Positions 16,335 to 25,732 of a DNA stretch of 64,000 nucleotides are shown in pieces. The first letter of the stretch is position 1; each line of letters starts with the position of its first letter. The DNA is from G963667915 sp965197385 (GTDB lineage Bacteria > Acidobacteriota > Vicinamibacteria > Vicinamibacterales > UBA823). The notes under the pieces are model-generated. The model did not search any database. It saw only the letters and a program-made list of their open reading frames with translations, and was not told where the DNA came from. Location of the stretch: the NCBI GenBank assembly GCA_965197385.1, contig CBDANA010000007.1:248001-312000 (forward strand), in the 5' to 3' direction. Both the position numbers and the translations under genes were made by a program.

Positions 16335-17990
16335 TCAATCCAACGCTGCGCCGGCATGATCGCCAAGCATCAACCGCCGGTGCATCCAGAACGGGATGGT
16401 GCCGTTGCCGAGCAGCTGATCGTGAAAGCGCTTCAGCGAGAACTTACCCGACTGCCCGGCCTCGACGTCGGCCCGTAGCTTGAGCAGCATCAGCTTGCCG
16501 GCCGAGTAGACCACGTAGCCGGGATCGAACGTGCCCCGCTCGGCCTCGCGCCGCGCGCCGCCCACCTCCATGAACGCCTCGTCACGGAAGAACCGCACGC
16601 CCTGCTCTACCGACAGGTCCCCGGCGTGCAGTTGGATGCCGACGACGAAGCGGGCCAGGCGGATGAGCGCCTCGGCGAGCTGGCCCAGCTGGACGTGGTC
16701 GTCCTGCTCGGCGAATCCGGCTTCGATCACGAGCTGCTCCGAGTAGTGCGCCCAGCCTTCCATGAAGCCGATCGAGGCGAGGAGGCTCGACTTGCGAACC
16801 TTCGACTCGAGTCGGCATACGTGCTGGTGGTGCAGAAAGTGCCCGGGGTAGGTTTCGTGCATCGAGATCGCCCAGAGCGCCCCGGTGTGGAAGTCGCGCA
16901 GGTGATCTTCCTGCTGCGCGGCCGGCCAGGCCGGATCGACCCGGGTGAGGTAATAGTAGGTGGGCAAGGGCTTGGTCTCGAACGGCCCCGGCGCCCAGAG
17001 ACTGGCGAACGTCCACCGGTAGAACGGCGGCGTCGACGCCACCACCGGCAGTTCCCCACCCGGCACGGAGACCAGCCCCTGGCGCTCGACGAAGGCGGCC
17101 AGCTTCTCCACCTGCTGCTGCGCCGTGGGAACGAGCGCCTCATCCAATGGATGCTGTTTCTTGACCTTTTCGAGCGCGGTTGGCACGTCGCCACCCAGGC
17201 GTCCGGCCACGATCCGGAAGGCCTCCTGTGTCTCGGCTAGCTCGCGCTGGGCGATGGCCAGCAGCCGATCGGCGCCCAGCGTGATCCCTTCCTCGAGCTT
17301 GAGCTTCTCCTCGAAGCGCTCCCGACCCAGCCGGAACGACCCGCGCGCGGTCGGCGCGACCTCGTCTCGCAGGTGCCGGGCGTACTCGCGGATGGCGCTC
17401 GCCGCCTCGGTCGAGGCATCGGCCAGATCGCTCAGCAAATGAGGGTCGTCGAGCTCGGCTAGCGCCGTGGGTAGATCGCGCTCAATGAACTGCGCCAGCC
17501 CGTCGAAGGACTTCACCCCCTCCCTGACGAAGATACCAGGTGGGTTCTCGATGGTCTGACGGGCGGCCTCGACCAGGCGCGGCGCCTGGCGCAGCTTCGA
17601 CAGGATCCGGCGCGCGCGCTCCTCGACAGGGGCATAGGGAAACAAGGCCTGCGCGGCGAGACTCGTCGCCAGGGTCTCGGCATGCCGCTGCGGATTGCGC
17701 TCCCACGACCGCACCTCTTCGAGCTCGAAGATGCGTGCGCGGATGTTCCAGTCGAGGAATTGCCGCTCGACCTGCTCGGTCGGCGTCATGCCGGCCTTGC
17801 CAATCGCCGCCAGACGGCGGGCCAGGCCGCCGAGCTCGCGGGCCTGGCTCTCGAGCGCCGTCCGGCTAAAATCCTCCAGCAGATCGTCGTACTGGTGGAT
17901 GCCGTCAAAGGCGGCACCTGTGGGGTAGGTCTCGTAGAGGTGGGTCAGATACTCCTCGACGAAGTGCGACAGCGGCTCGGCCGAGTACAT
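16335..17990 (-). CDS. DUF885 family protein (zinc metallopeptidase-like)
   Basis: The protein has 551 residues. The diagnostic motif HETYPGHF (in ISMHETYPGHFLHHQHVC, about residue 375-395) is the DUF885 version of HExxH, with a downstream glutamate in FMEGWAHYSEQLVIE. PTYYYLTRVDPAWP and YVVYSAGKLMLLKLR are also typical. No signal peptide is evident at the chosen start (MYSAEPLSHFVEEYLTHLYE), so it is probably cytoplasmic. The family is predicted to be carboxypeptidase-like; substrate unknown. It is divergent from rsmI. Confidence 0.92.
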   Translation of the reverse strand: MYSAEPLSHFVEEYLTHLYETYPTGAAFDGIHQYDDLLEDFSRTALESQARELGGLARRLAAIGKAGMTPTEQVERQFLDWNIRARIFELEEVRSWERNPQRHAETLATSLAAQALFPYAPVEERARRILSKLRQAPRLVEAARQTIENPPGIFVREGVKSFDGLAQFIERDLPTALAELDDPHLLSDLADASTEAASAIREYARHLRDEVAPTARGSFRLGRERFEEKLKLEEGITLGADRLLAIAQRELAETQEAFRIVAGRLGGDVPTALEKVKKQHPLDEALVPTAQQQVEKLAAFVERQGLVSVPGGELPVVASTPPFYRWTFASLWAPGPFETKPLPTYYYLTRVDPAWPAAQQEDHLRDFHTGALWAISMHETYPGHFLHHQHVCRLESKVRKSSLLASIGFMEGWAHYSEQLVIEAGFAEQDDHVQLGQLAEALIRLARFVVGIQLHAGDLSVEQGVRFFRDEAFMEVGGARREAERGTFDPGYVVYSAGKLMLLKLRADVEAGQSGKFSLKRFHDQLLGNGTIPFWMHRRLMLGDHAGAALD

Positions 17991-18090
17991 AGAGATATCT
18001 GCCGCTCAGCCCCGGTCGACGCCGGGCCGGGCTGCGCGGTGCGGGATGCTACAATGCCGCCACCGCCGCCCGTCAACGCACAGCTCTTGC

Positions 18091-18927
18091 ATGTCCGGTA
18101 CCCTCTACCTGGTCGCCACGCCGATCGGCAACCTCGAAGATCTCACGTTTCGCGCGGTTCGCGTGCTCCGGGAGGTTGATCTGGTTGCAGCCGAGGACAC
18201 CCGCCGCACCGCCGGTCTGCTTCAACATTACTCCATCTCGACCCCGACCACGAGTTTCCACGCCCACAACGAGCGGCAAAAACAGGCGGTCTTGCTCCGC
18301 AGGCTCGAGGACGGTCAGCCGATTGCGCTCGTCTCGGACGCCGGCACACCGACCGTCTCCGATCCAGGGTCTCGGCTTGTCGCCGCCGCGTTGGCGAAGG
18401 GCCTCAAGGTGGAAGCCGTGCCAGGCGCCAGTGCTGTCCTGGCCGCGCTGGCCTCCTCGGGGCTCGCGTCGGACCAATTCCTTTTTGCGGGATTTCCTCC
18501 ATCTCGGTCACACGACAGAAAGCAATGGCTCGAGAAGCTCGCCGACGAGCCCAGGCCGCTCGTGATATTTGAAGCGCCCCACAGGATCATAAAATTATTA
18601 GGTCATATGAGAGAAATAATGGGTGACAGGGAGGTCTGTCTGGGCCGAGAGCTCACCAAGAAACACGAACAATTGGTTAAAGGACCTATTTCATGTATTT
18701 TAGATAACTTGACGACTCTCAAAGGGGAGATGACGCTTGTCGTCAGTCCGGAATCGGACCGCTATGTCTACAAGACGCTAGCAAATAAGATGTTTATTTA
18801 TAACGAATTCTGTCATTTAACCGATGATAAGGGGCTCGGACGACGTGAGGCGATTTCTAAGCTGGCCAGACGACACGACTTGTCATCCAAGGAAGTGTAT
18901 ACGGCAATCGAGGCGGCCAAAAAATAG
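18091..18927 (+). CDS. rsmI: 16S rRNA (cytidine(1402)-2'-O)-methyltransferase
   Basis: ATG 18091 begins the canonical MSGTLYLVATPIGNLEDLTF. The tetrapyrrole-methylase fold is complete: VAAEDTRRTAGLL, LVSDAGTPTVSDPGSRLV, VPGASAVLAALASSGLASDQ, FAGFPP, FEAPHR and GRELTKKHEQ. The length (278 residues) is normal. The enzyme 2'-O-methylates C1402 of 16S rRNA with RsmH. Base composition is unusual: the first half is GC-rich like the neighbours, but from about 18570 to 18860 the gene is markedly AT-rich. Codon choice there shifts to AT-ending codons (ATA, TTA, TTT, AAT), while the protein stays family-like. Confidence 0.96.
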   Translation: MSGTLYLVATPIGNLEDLTFRAVRVLREVDLVAAEDTRRTAGLLQHYSISTPTTSFHAHNERQKQAVLLRRLEDGQPIALVSDAGTPTVSDPGSRLVAAALAKGLKVEAVPGASAVLAALASSGLASDQFLFAGFPPSRSHDRKQWLEKLADEPRPLVIFEAPHRIIKLLGHMREIMGDREVCLGRELTKKHEQLVKGPISCILDNLTTLKGEMTLVVSPESDRYVYKTLANKMFIYNEFCHLTDDKGLGRREAISKLARRHDLSSKEVYTAIEAAKK

Positions 18928-18976
18928 GGCTGTAGACCTATGGCGGTTGGGTCGCCCTGTCCTGTTCTGGCCTGCC

Positions 18977-19005
18977 TTGACCCTCCTGCAGCCTTTTGCT
19001 AACCT
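18977..19005 (+). promoter_or_regulatory. sigma70-like promoter of the TPR gene
   Basis: TTGACC (18977-18982) and TAACCT (19000-19005) are 17 bases apart, with TGC directly before the -10 box (extended -10). The TPR start codon follows 22 bases later. Confidence 0.5.
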
Positions 19006-19027
19006 ATCGCGCCTCTCCCGAAACCAG

Positions 19028-19666
19028 ATGGCGAAAAAACCTCGCCCACGCGCCAAGTCTACGCCGGCCGGTAAGAAGAAGCGATCGAAGCGGTCACGAG
19101 CCGTTCAGGAGCTGAGTCCGGAGGAGCACGCAGCCCTGGACACGCTGCGGGCCCGGCACCAGGATGCGCTGGGAGTCTATGAGCGCGGATTGGCGGCGGT
19201 CCAACGGCGGAAGTTCAAAAACGCCGTCGCGGCGTTCCAGGAACTATTCGACAGCTATCCGGAGGAGCGCGAGCTCCAGGAGCGGTCGCGGCTGTATCTC
19301 AGGATCTGCGAGCGCGAGACCGCGCGGCTTGTCCCGCTGGAATCGCCGGAGGAGCTCGTCTACGCGGCGACCGTCGCGCTCAACAACGGCGCCCTCGACG
19401 AGTCGCTCAGCCACCTTCAGCAGGCGGTCGAGCAGGACGCCGGCGACGAGCAGGCGCACTACATGCTGGCGGTCGTCTACGCGCAGACCAACCGGCCTGA
19501 TCTGGCGATGACCCACCTCGCGAAGGCGGTGGAGCTCGAGCCGGAGAATCGGACGCTGGCCCGGCACGAGGCGGACTTCGAGACACTGCGGCAAGACGCG
19601 CGAGTCCGGCGGCTGCTGGAACGGCCGCCGGCCGGCCGACGCCGCGCCCGACGCGCGACGCGATAG
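19028..19666 (+). CDS. tetratricopeptide-repeat protein
   Basis: ATG 19028 is chosen because the longer open frame overlaps rsmI in another frame. The product has 212 residues. It starts with a basic Lys/Arg-rich tail (MAKKPRPRAKSTPAGKKKRS), then has helical repeats: YERGLAAVQRRKFKNAVAAF at about residue 54, a helix pair at LVYAATVALNNGALDESLSH, and HYMLAVVYAQTNRPDLAMTH near the end. These are TPR-like units for protein-protein contact. The specific partner is not evident. The gene is followed 40 bp later by the IS3 element. Confidence 0.85.
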   Translation: MAKKPRPRAKSTPAGKKKRSKRSRAVQELSPEEHAALDTLRARHQDALGVYERGLAAVQRRKFKNAVAAFQELFDSYPEERELQERSRLYLRICERETARLVPLESPEELVYAATVALNNGALDESLSHLQQAVEQDAGDEQAHYMLAVVYAQTNRPDLAMTHLAKAVELEPENRTLARHEADFETLRQDARVRRLLERPPAGRRRARRATR

Positions 19667-19756
19667 TTCCAATTCCCCGCCCCCCGCCGCGTCACCAGTC
19701 GGTGCTGAATCGTACCGGGTTTCTCGGAGACCTCATTGCTTGGGAGGATGGGGTCT

Positions 19757-20077
19757 ATGGGACGTCCAAGTCGGTTTTCTCCGGAAGTGCGCGAACGTGC
19801 CGTCCGGATGGTCGAGGAGCACCGAGAGGCCCACGCCTCAGAGTGGGCGGTGCTGCAGTCGGTGGCGCCGAAGCTCGGCTGCACGGCGGAGACGCTGCGG
19901 AAGTGGGTGCGGCAGGCGCAGCGTGATGCTGGGCATCGGCCGGGCCTGACGACGAGCGAGCGGGAGCGGTTGAAGGAGCTGGAGCGCGAGGTCCGTGAGC
20001 TGAAGCGGGCGAATGAGATCCTGCGGAAAGCGTTCGCGTATTTCGCCCAGGCGGAGCTCGACCGCCGGAGGACGTAG
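19757..20077 (+). CDS. IS3-family transposase OrfA
   Basis: The protein has 106 residues from ATG 19757 (MGRPSRFSPEVRERAVRMVE). It has the helix-turn-helix (VAPKLGCTAETLRKWVRQAQ) and the leucine-zipper-like C-terminus (LKELEREVRELKRANEILRK, then AFAYFAQAELDRRR) that mediates OrfA/OrfAB multimerisation. An earlier in-frame start at 19736 lies close to the terminal repeat. OrfB begins six bases after its stop in the -1 frame. Confidence 0.88.
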   Translation: MGRPSRFSPEVRERAVRMVEEHREAHASEWAVLQSVAPKLGCTAETLRKWVRQAQRDAGHRPGLTTSERERLKELEREVRELKRANEILRKAFAYFAQAELDRRRT

Positions 20078-20082
20078 CCACG

Positions 20083-20691
20083 ATGGTCCAGTTCATCGCC
20101 GACCATCGCGCCGTGTTCGGGGTCGAGCCGATCTGCGCCGTGCTGCCGATCGCCCCGTCGACGTATCATCGCCATCGGCACCAGCGGACACATCCGACGC
20201 GCCGGTCCGCACGGGCGCCGCGCGACGATCAGCTCCGCGTCGAGATTCAGCGGGTCTATGACGCGCACCAGCAGGTCTACGGCCCCCGGAAAGTCTGGAA
20301 GCAGCTGCGGCGGGACGGCGTCCGCGTGGCGCGCTGCACCGTGGCGCGCCTGATGCGCGCGATGGGCCTTGCCGGGGCCGTCCGGGGCCGGGCCTGGGTC
20401 ACCACGACCCCCGCAGGTGAGGGCGGTCGCCCGGTGGACCTCGTTGACCGCCGATTCGTGGCCACCCGTCCGAATCAGCTCTGGGTCTCCGATTTCACGT
20501 ACGTCGCAACCTGGGGCGGCTTTGTCTACGTCGCGGTCGTCATCGACGTGTTTGCGCGCCGCATTGTGGGCTGGCGGGTGTCGGCCTCCATGCGCACGGA
20601 CTTTGTGCTGGATGCGTTGGAGCAGGCGATCTACGCCCGCCGGGGCGACGCCCTCACCGGCCTCGTACATCACAGTGATGCCGGGTCGCAA
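20083..20691 (+). pseudogene. IS3-family transposase OrfB, 5' portion
   Basis: The frame begins MVQFIADHRAVFGVEPICAV and carries the IS3 OrfB HTH_21 region (HQQVYGPRKVWKQLRRDGV) and the integrase core up to the second catalytic aspartate: NQLWVSDFTYV (first D) and VHHSDAGSQ (second D). It is cut at 20691 by the IS30 element. The remainder resumes at 22146. Confidence 0.85.
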
Positions 20692-22142
20692 GGTGAATTC
20701 AACTGGTCGTCGCAACACCTCGATGATGAGGTGCTGCGATGCAGGAACGGAGACGGAGAAGGTCAGACCGGGCGGGTCGACCTGCGATGCGTTCGCCTAG
20801 CCGGCCGCCGGTAGCGGGGCGTGCGGAGCAGCAACGGTTCTGGAAGGCGATCACCCGGGGGCTGTCGAATGAGGATGCCGCAGTGTCCTGCGGCGTGTCG
20901 CCGCCCGTGGGTGGTCGTTGGTTCCGCGAGGGCGGTGGTATGCCGCCGATCAGCTTGGCGCCCCGATCAGCTCGCTCCCTGTCCTTCGCGGAGCGGGAAG
21001 AAATCGCGATCCTGAGAGCTCAGGGCGCCGGGGTGCGCGACATTGCCCGTCGGCTCCGGAGAGCCCCGTCGACTGTCTCACGTGAGCTGCGTCGCAACGC
21101 GGCGACTCGGAGCGGCGGTCTGGCGTATCGGGCATCGACTGCGCAGTGGCACAGCGACCGACGTGCCAAGCGCCCGAAGATAGCCAAGCTGGCCGCGAAC
21201 GATCGGCTCAGGAGCTACGTGCAGGACCACCTCGCCGGCACGGTGATGGCTGAGGATGGGACGCCCGCGCCTGGCCCAAACGTGGGCTCCTGGAGTGGTC
21301 GACGTCATGGCCGCCGCCAGGACCGACATTGGGCGACATCGTGGAGCCCGCAGCAGATCGCCCATCGGCTCCGGACCGAGTATCCAGACGATGAATCGAT
21401 GAGGGTCTCGCACGAGGCGATTTACCAAGCGCTGTACATCCAGGGGCGGGGGGCACTGCGCCGCGAGCTGACGGCGTGCTTGCGCACCGGGCGGGCGCTA
21501 CGCGTGCCGAGGGCTCGCCGCCGTGGTCGCGGCAAGGAGTTTGTGGGCTCCGACATCATGATCAGCGAGCGGCCCGCCGAGGCCAAGGACCGAGCGGTTC
21601 CTGGACACTGGGAAGGCGACCTGATCATCGGACTTGGCAGTTCCGCGATCGGCACATTGGTCGAACGCACCACCCGATTCACGATGCTGCTCCACCTGCC
21701 TCGCATGGCCGACCGTGGCCGACTCAGGGTCAAGAACGGTCCGGCTCTTGCGGGGCATGGCGCCGAAGCCGTCCGCGATGCGATCACGTCGACGCTCGCG
21801 ACGCTTCCTGATCAGCTACGTCGGTCACTGACCTGGGACCAAGGCGCGGAGATGGCACAGCACGCCCAACTGCGTATCGACACTGGGCTGCACGTCTTCT
21901 TCTGCGACCCCCGCAGTCCGTGGCAGCGCGGCACGAACGAGACACCAACGGCCTGCTGCGCCAGTACTTCCCCAAAGGGACTGACCTCCATAGGCATCGT
22001 GCGAGCGACATTGCTGCTGTCGCGGCCACACTCAACCGCCGACCGCGGAAGACTCTCGGTTGGAGAACGCCATCCGAAGCCTTCAACGAACTGCTACTCT
22101 CACACCAGTGAGGACGTGTTGCGACGACCCCTTGAAACCGGC
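20692..22142 (+). mobile_element. IS30-family element nested in IS3 OrfB
   Basis: About 1451 bp. The terminal inverted repeats match at 21 of 27 positions, with a shared perfect inner block GGTCGTCGCAACAC. CAA flanks both sides (20689-20691 and 22143-22145), a three-base target duplication. Excision with one CAA rejoins the IS3 OrfB frame (HHSDAGSQ to YLSMRYTD), which confirms the borders. Confidence 0.88.
20739..22111 (+). pseudogene. IS30-family transposase, frameshifted
   Basis: The frame contains the N-terminal helix-turn-helix regions (ITRGLSNEDAAVSCGVSPPV, EREEIAILRAQGAGVRDIAR, RLRRAPSTVSREL), then the DDE core: VPGHWEGDLIIGLG (first D) and LTWDQGAEMAQH (second D). At 21941-21946 a duplicated AC (gacacc instead of gacc) shifts the frame. 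The continuation NGLLRQYFPKGTDLHRH, then LNRRPRKTLGWRTPSEAF, lies in a different frame up to 22111, and the catalytic E (RGTNET) is just before the break. A full-length product therefore needs a frameshift, and the enzyme is probably dead. Confidence 0.85.
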
Positions 22143-22145
22143 CAA

Positions 22146-22430
22146 TATCTCTCGATGCGGTACACGGATCGCCTCGTGGACGCCGGCATCGCGCCGTCGG
22201 TCGGCAGCCAAGGCGATGCCTATGACAATGCCCTCGCCGAATCGGTGATCGGCTTGTACAAGACGGAGGTGATTCGACGGAAGGGCCCGTGGCGCACCCT
22301 CGAGGCCGTGGAGTTCGCCACCTTGACGTGGGTGGACTGGTTCAACACACGACGACTGTTGGGGCCGCTCGGGGACATTCCACCAGCAGAGTTCGAGGCG
22401 CAGTACTATGAGCAGGCTGAGGTGGCCTGA
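22146..22430 (+). pseudogene. IS3-family transposase OrfB, 3' portion
   Basis: The sequence continues OrfB exactly where the IS30 element interrupts it: YLSMRYTDRLVDAGI, GSQGDAYDNALAESVIGLYK (with the catalytic E), RTLEAVEFATLTWVDWFNTR and the C-terminal PPAEFEAQYYEQ. It is not separately translated in any evident way. Confidence 0.85.
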
Positions 22431-22491
22431 TTCAACGAATTCGGTCTCCGAGAAACCCGGTACGATTCAGTGCACTACAATTCCAGAAACG

Positions 22492-23868
22492 ATGTCTGAT
22501 ACGCACGTCGTGATTCTGGCGGCGGGCAAAGGCACGCGGATGCAGTCGGCGATCCCGAAAGTGCTGCACCGGGTAGCCGGCCTCTCGATGCTCGAGCATG
22601 TGCTGCGGGCCGTCCGACCCCTGCAGGCGTCGACGACGACGATCGTCGTCGGGTATGGGGCGGAGTGTGTGCGGACGGCCGTCACGCCGGCGCCCGCGCT
22701 GCAGTTCGTCACGCAGGAACCGCAGCTCGGCACCGGCCACGCGCTGCTGCAGGTCGAGCACGCCCTGGCCGGCGCCACCGGCACGCTCCTGCTCCTGGCC
22801 GGCGACGTACCGCGGCTGGCTACAGCCACGCTCGTGCGGCTCCTCGACGGGCACCGGGACGCGAACGCCGCGGCGACCGTCCTGACGGCCGTCATGCCGC
22901 GCCCCTTCGGCTACGGCCGCGTTGTGCGCACGCAGGGCCGCATCGCCCGGATCGTGGAAGAACGCGACGCGACGGCCGACCAGCGCGCCATCCAAGAGGT
23001 CAACAGCGGCGTCTATGCGTTCGCGCTCGAGCCGCTGTTCGACGCGCTGCGGCAGATCGCATCGGAAAACATGCAGGGCGAGTACTACCTTCCGGATCTG
23101 GTGTCGATCTACCGACGCCGCCGTCTGACGGTCGAGACGGTCTCGGTGGAGCGCCTCGAGGAAATCCGTGGCATCAACAGCCAGACCGAGCTGGCAGAGG
23201 TGGGGGCCATCATGAGACAGGGCAAGAACGAGGAACTGATGGCGGCGGGCGTGACGATCGAGGACCCCGTGACGACCTACATCGATCAGGACGTGATGGT
23301 CGGCGCCGATACGGTGCTCCATCCGGGGGTCACCCTAGAGGGCCGCACGCGCGTAGGAACGGCGTGCGAGATTCACAGCGGCACGCGCATTGTCGATTCG
23401 ACGATCGAGGACGACGTGACGATCAACAACCACTGCGTCATCACCGGCGCGCGGGTCGCGGCCGGCGCGCGGGTCGGACCGTTCGCGCACCTGCGGCCGG
23501 AGGCCGACATCGGCCCGGAGGCGAAGATCGGCAACTTCGTCGAGGTGAAGAAGGCGACGGTGGGCGCCAGGTCGAAAGCCAACCACCTGGCCTACCTTGG
23601 GGACGCCACGGTGGGCGAAGGGGTCAACGTGGGGGCCGGCACGATTATCTGCAACTACGACGGCGTGGAGAAACATCGGACCGTGATCGAGGACGGCGCG
23701 TTCATCGGCAGCGACTCGCAGCTCATCGCGCCGGTGACGATCGGCAAGGGAGCCTACGTCGCCTCCGGATCGACGATCACCGACGACGTGCCGCCCGGCG
23801 CGCTCGCGGTGGCGCGCGGCCGGCAGGTCAACAAGGAAGGATGGGTGGCAAGGAAGCGGCGCGCCTGA
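22492..23868 (+). CDS. glmU: bifunctional N-acetylglucosamine-1-phosphate uridyltransferase / glucosamine-1-phosphate acetyltransferase
   Basis: ATG 22492 is the first start consistent with the family (MSDTHVVILAAGKGTRMQSA, then IPKVLH); the longer open frame reads back into IS3. The protein has 458 residues. The N-terminal uridyltransferase has LAAGKGTRM and GDVPRL; the C-terminal left-handed beta-helix has the acetyltransferase active site (YLGDATVGEGVNVGAGTIIC, NYDGVEKHRT) and IGSDSQLIAPVTIGKGAYVA. It makes UDP-GlcNAc for peptidoglycan and LPS. It is followed by glmS, which supplies its precursor route. The IS3 border is 22 bp before the start and no strong Shine-Dalgarno is visible in that gap. 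Confidence 0.98.
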   Translation: MSDTHVVILAAGKGTRMQSAIPKVLHRVAGLSMLEHVLRAVRPLQASTTTIVVGYGAECVRTAVTPAPALQFVTQEPQLGTGHALLQVEHALAGATGTLLLLAGDVPRLATATLVRLLDGHRDANAAATVLTAVMPRPFGYGRVVRTQGRIARIVEERDATADQRAIQEVNSGVYAFALEPLFDALRQIASENMQGEYYLPDLVSIYRRRRLTVETVSVERLEEIRGINSQTELAEVGAIMRQGKNEELMAAGVTIEDPVTTYIDQDVMVGADTVLHPGVTLEGRTRVGTACEIHSGTRIVDSTIEDDVTINNHCVITGARVAAGARVGPFAHLRPEADIGPEAKIGNFVEVKKATVGARSKANHLAYLGDATVGEGVNVGAGTIICNYDGVEKHRTVIEDGAFIGSDSQLIAPVTIGKGAYVASGSTITDDVPPGALAVARGRQVNKEGWVARKRRA

Positions 23869-23887
23869 CGCTCACCTCGCGCAGCAC

Positions 23888-25732
23888 ATGTGCGGCATCA
23901 TCGGCTACATCGGCGCGAAGCCAGCGCTGCCGGTCATCCTCGACGGGCTGCGGCGGCTAGTGTACCGTGGCTACGATTCGGCCGGCGTGGCGCTCGTCCG
24001 TGACGGCGCGCTGGAGCGCCGGCGCGCCGCCGGCAAGCTCGCCCGGCTCGAGGCGGCGCTCGGCCTGCAGCCGGTTGACGGCGACTACGGCATCGGCCAC
24101 ACGCGCTGGGCCACGCACGGCCGACCGAGCGAAGAGAACGCTCACCCGCACGTGGACTGCCGCGGCCGCCTGGTCGTGGTGCACAACGGCATCATCGAGA
24201 ACTACCTCGACCTGAAACGGGAGCTGCAGCGCGACGGCCACGCGTTCGCCTCCGAGACCGACACCGAGACGGTGGCTCATCTGATCGAGCGTGAATGGCG
24301 CGACGACGGCCTGGCCGCCGCGGTGCGCCGAGCGCTCACCGCGCTCAGAGGCCTATTCGCCCTCGTCGCGGTGGCGGTGGACGACCCGGGCACGATCGTC
24401 GCCGCCCGCAGCGGGCCGCCGATCGTCGTCGGCATGGGCGACGGCGAGTATCTGGTCGCATCCGACATCCAAGCCGTCCTCAGCCACACGCGGGATGTCG
24501 TGTTTCTGGGCAACCTGGAGATGGTGGTCGTGCGGCGCGACGGTGCGATGTTCACCGACTTCGACGGCGTCCGGCTGGCGCGCGAGCCACAGCGCCTCGC
24601 CTGGGACGCGGGGATGGCGGAGAAGGCGGGCTATGCCCACTTCATGCAGAAGGAGATCTTCGAGCAGCCGGACGCCATCCAGGAGACGCTGCTCGGCCGA
24701 TTCTCCCTGGAGACCGGCGATCTCTTCCCCGGGGAACTGGGCATCTCAGACGACGTGCTGCGCCGAATCGAGCGCGTCGTCATCGTCGCATGCGGCACGT
24801 CCTGGCACGCCGGGCTGGTGGGCAAATTCCTGTTCGAACAGCTCGCCCGCGTGCCCGTGGACGTGGACTACGGATCGGAGTACCGCTACCGCGATCCGAT
24901 CGTGGACGCGCGCAGCCTGGCGGTCGTCATCACGCAGTCCGGCGAGACGGCCGACACGCTGGCGGCCCTGCGGGAGGCGAAGCAGAAAGGGGCACACGCG
25001 ATCGCCATCTGTAACGTGGTCGGCAGCATGGTGACCCGCGAAGCGGACGGTACGGTGTACACGCACGCGGGACCGGAGATCGGGGTGGCCTCGACGAAGG
25101 CGTTCACCGCACAGCTCGTCGCCCTGCACCTGCTGGCGCTGCACCTGGGCCGCGTGCGCGGCGCGCTCACGGCCGACGCCGCGCGTCCCCACCTGGTGGC
25201 ACTGGCGCAGCTGCCGCGGCTGGTCGAAGAGACTCTGAAGCTCGACCCGGCCATCGCCGATCTGGCCGGCCTGTTCCACGAGCACTCCGACTTCCTGTAT
25301 CTCGGGCGCGGCATCAACTATCCGATCGCCCTCGAAGGCGCGCTGAAGCTGAAAGAGATCTCGTACATCCACGCCGAGGGCTACCCGGCCGGCGAGATGA
25401 AGCACGGGCCGATTGCGCTCATCGACGAGCAAATGCCGGTCGTGGCCCTGGCGCCGCGCGATCATGTCTTCGAGAAGATGATCGGCAATCTGCACGAGGC
25501 GAAGGCTCGCGGCAGCACGGTCATTGCCATCACCGACGGTGACCGGGACCCGATCGTCGAGATGCTCGACCCCGCCGAGGACCACGTCGTGACGATCCCG
25601 GCGACCCATCCGCTCTTGACGCCGGTCCTGATGGTCGTGCCGCTCCAGTTGCTCGCGTACCACATCGCTCTGCGCCGCGGCTGCGACGTGGACCAGCCGC
25701 GCAATCTCGCCAAGAGCGTGACGGTCGAGTGA
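23888..25732 (+). CDS. glmS: glutamine--fructose-6-phosphate aminotransferase (isomerizing)
   Basis: The protein has 614 residues starting MCGIIGYIGAKPALPVILDG, so Cys2 becomes the N-terminal nucleophile of the glutaminase domain. RGYDSAGVAL and the TRWATHGRPSEENAHPH motif follow. The isomerase half has two SIS domains (VIVACGTSWHAG, TQSGETADTLAALREAKQKG) and ends in the invariant RGCDVDQPRNLAKSVTVE. It makes glucosamine-6-phosphate from fructose-6-phosphate and glutamine. It starts 19 bp after glmU and overlaps pcrA, so the three form one operon. There is no room for a glmS ribozyme between glmU and glmS. Confidence 0.98.
   Translation: MCGIIGYIGAKPALPVILDGLRRLVYRGYDSAGVALVRDGALERRRAAGKLARLEAALGLQPVDGDYGIGHTRWATHGRPSEENAHPHVDCRGRLVVVHNGIIENYLDLKRELQRDGHAFASETDTETVAHLIEREWRDDGLAAAVRRALTALRGLFALVAVAVDDPGTIVAARSGPPIVVGMGDGEYLVASDIQAVLSHTRDVVFLGNLEMVVVRRDGAMFTDFDGVRLAREPQRLAWDAGMAEKAGYAHFMQKEIFEQPDAIQETLLGRFSLETGDLFPGELGISDDVLRRIERVVIVACGTSWHAGLVGKFLFEQLARVPVDVDYGSEYRYRDPIVDARSLAVVITQSGETADTLAALREAKQKGAHAIAICNVVGSMVTREADGTVYTHAGPEIGVASTKAFTAQLVALHLLALHLGRVRGALTADAARPHLVALAQLPRLVEETLKLDPAIADLAGLFHEHSDFLYLGRGINYPIALEGALKLKEISYIHAEGYPAGEMKHGPIALIDEQMPVVALAPRDHVFEKMIGNLHEAKARGSTVIAITDGDRDPIVEMLDPAEDHVVTIPATHPLLTPVLMVVPLQLLAYHIALRRGCDVDQPRNLAKSVTVE

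Larger units (their letters stand above)
19706..22469 (+). mobile_element. IS3-family element (interrupted by a nested IS30 element)
   Basis: The ends at 19706-19732 and 22443-22469 are identical 27-bp inverted repeats (starting TGAATCGTACCGGG). GTGC flanks both sides (19702-19705 and 22470-22473), a four-base target duplication as expected for IS3. Without the nested element it is about 1.31 kb. It contains orfA and a split orfB and ends 22 bp before the glmU start codon. Confidence 0.92.

Noticed and set aside
23869..23887. glmS ribozyme upstream of glmS
   Set aside because: Only 19 bp separate glmU and glmS, too short for the ribozyme.
22665..23960. 431-residue frame overlapping glmU
   Set aside because: Arg/Gly-rich shadow in another phase of glmU.
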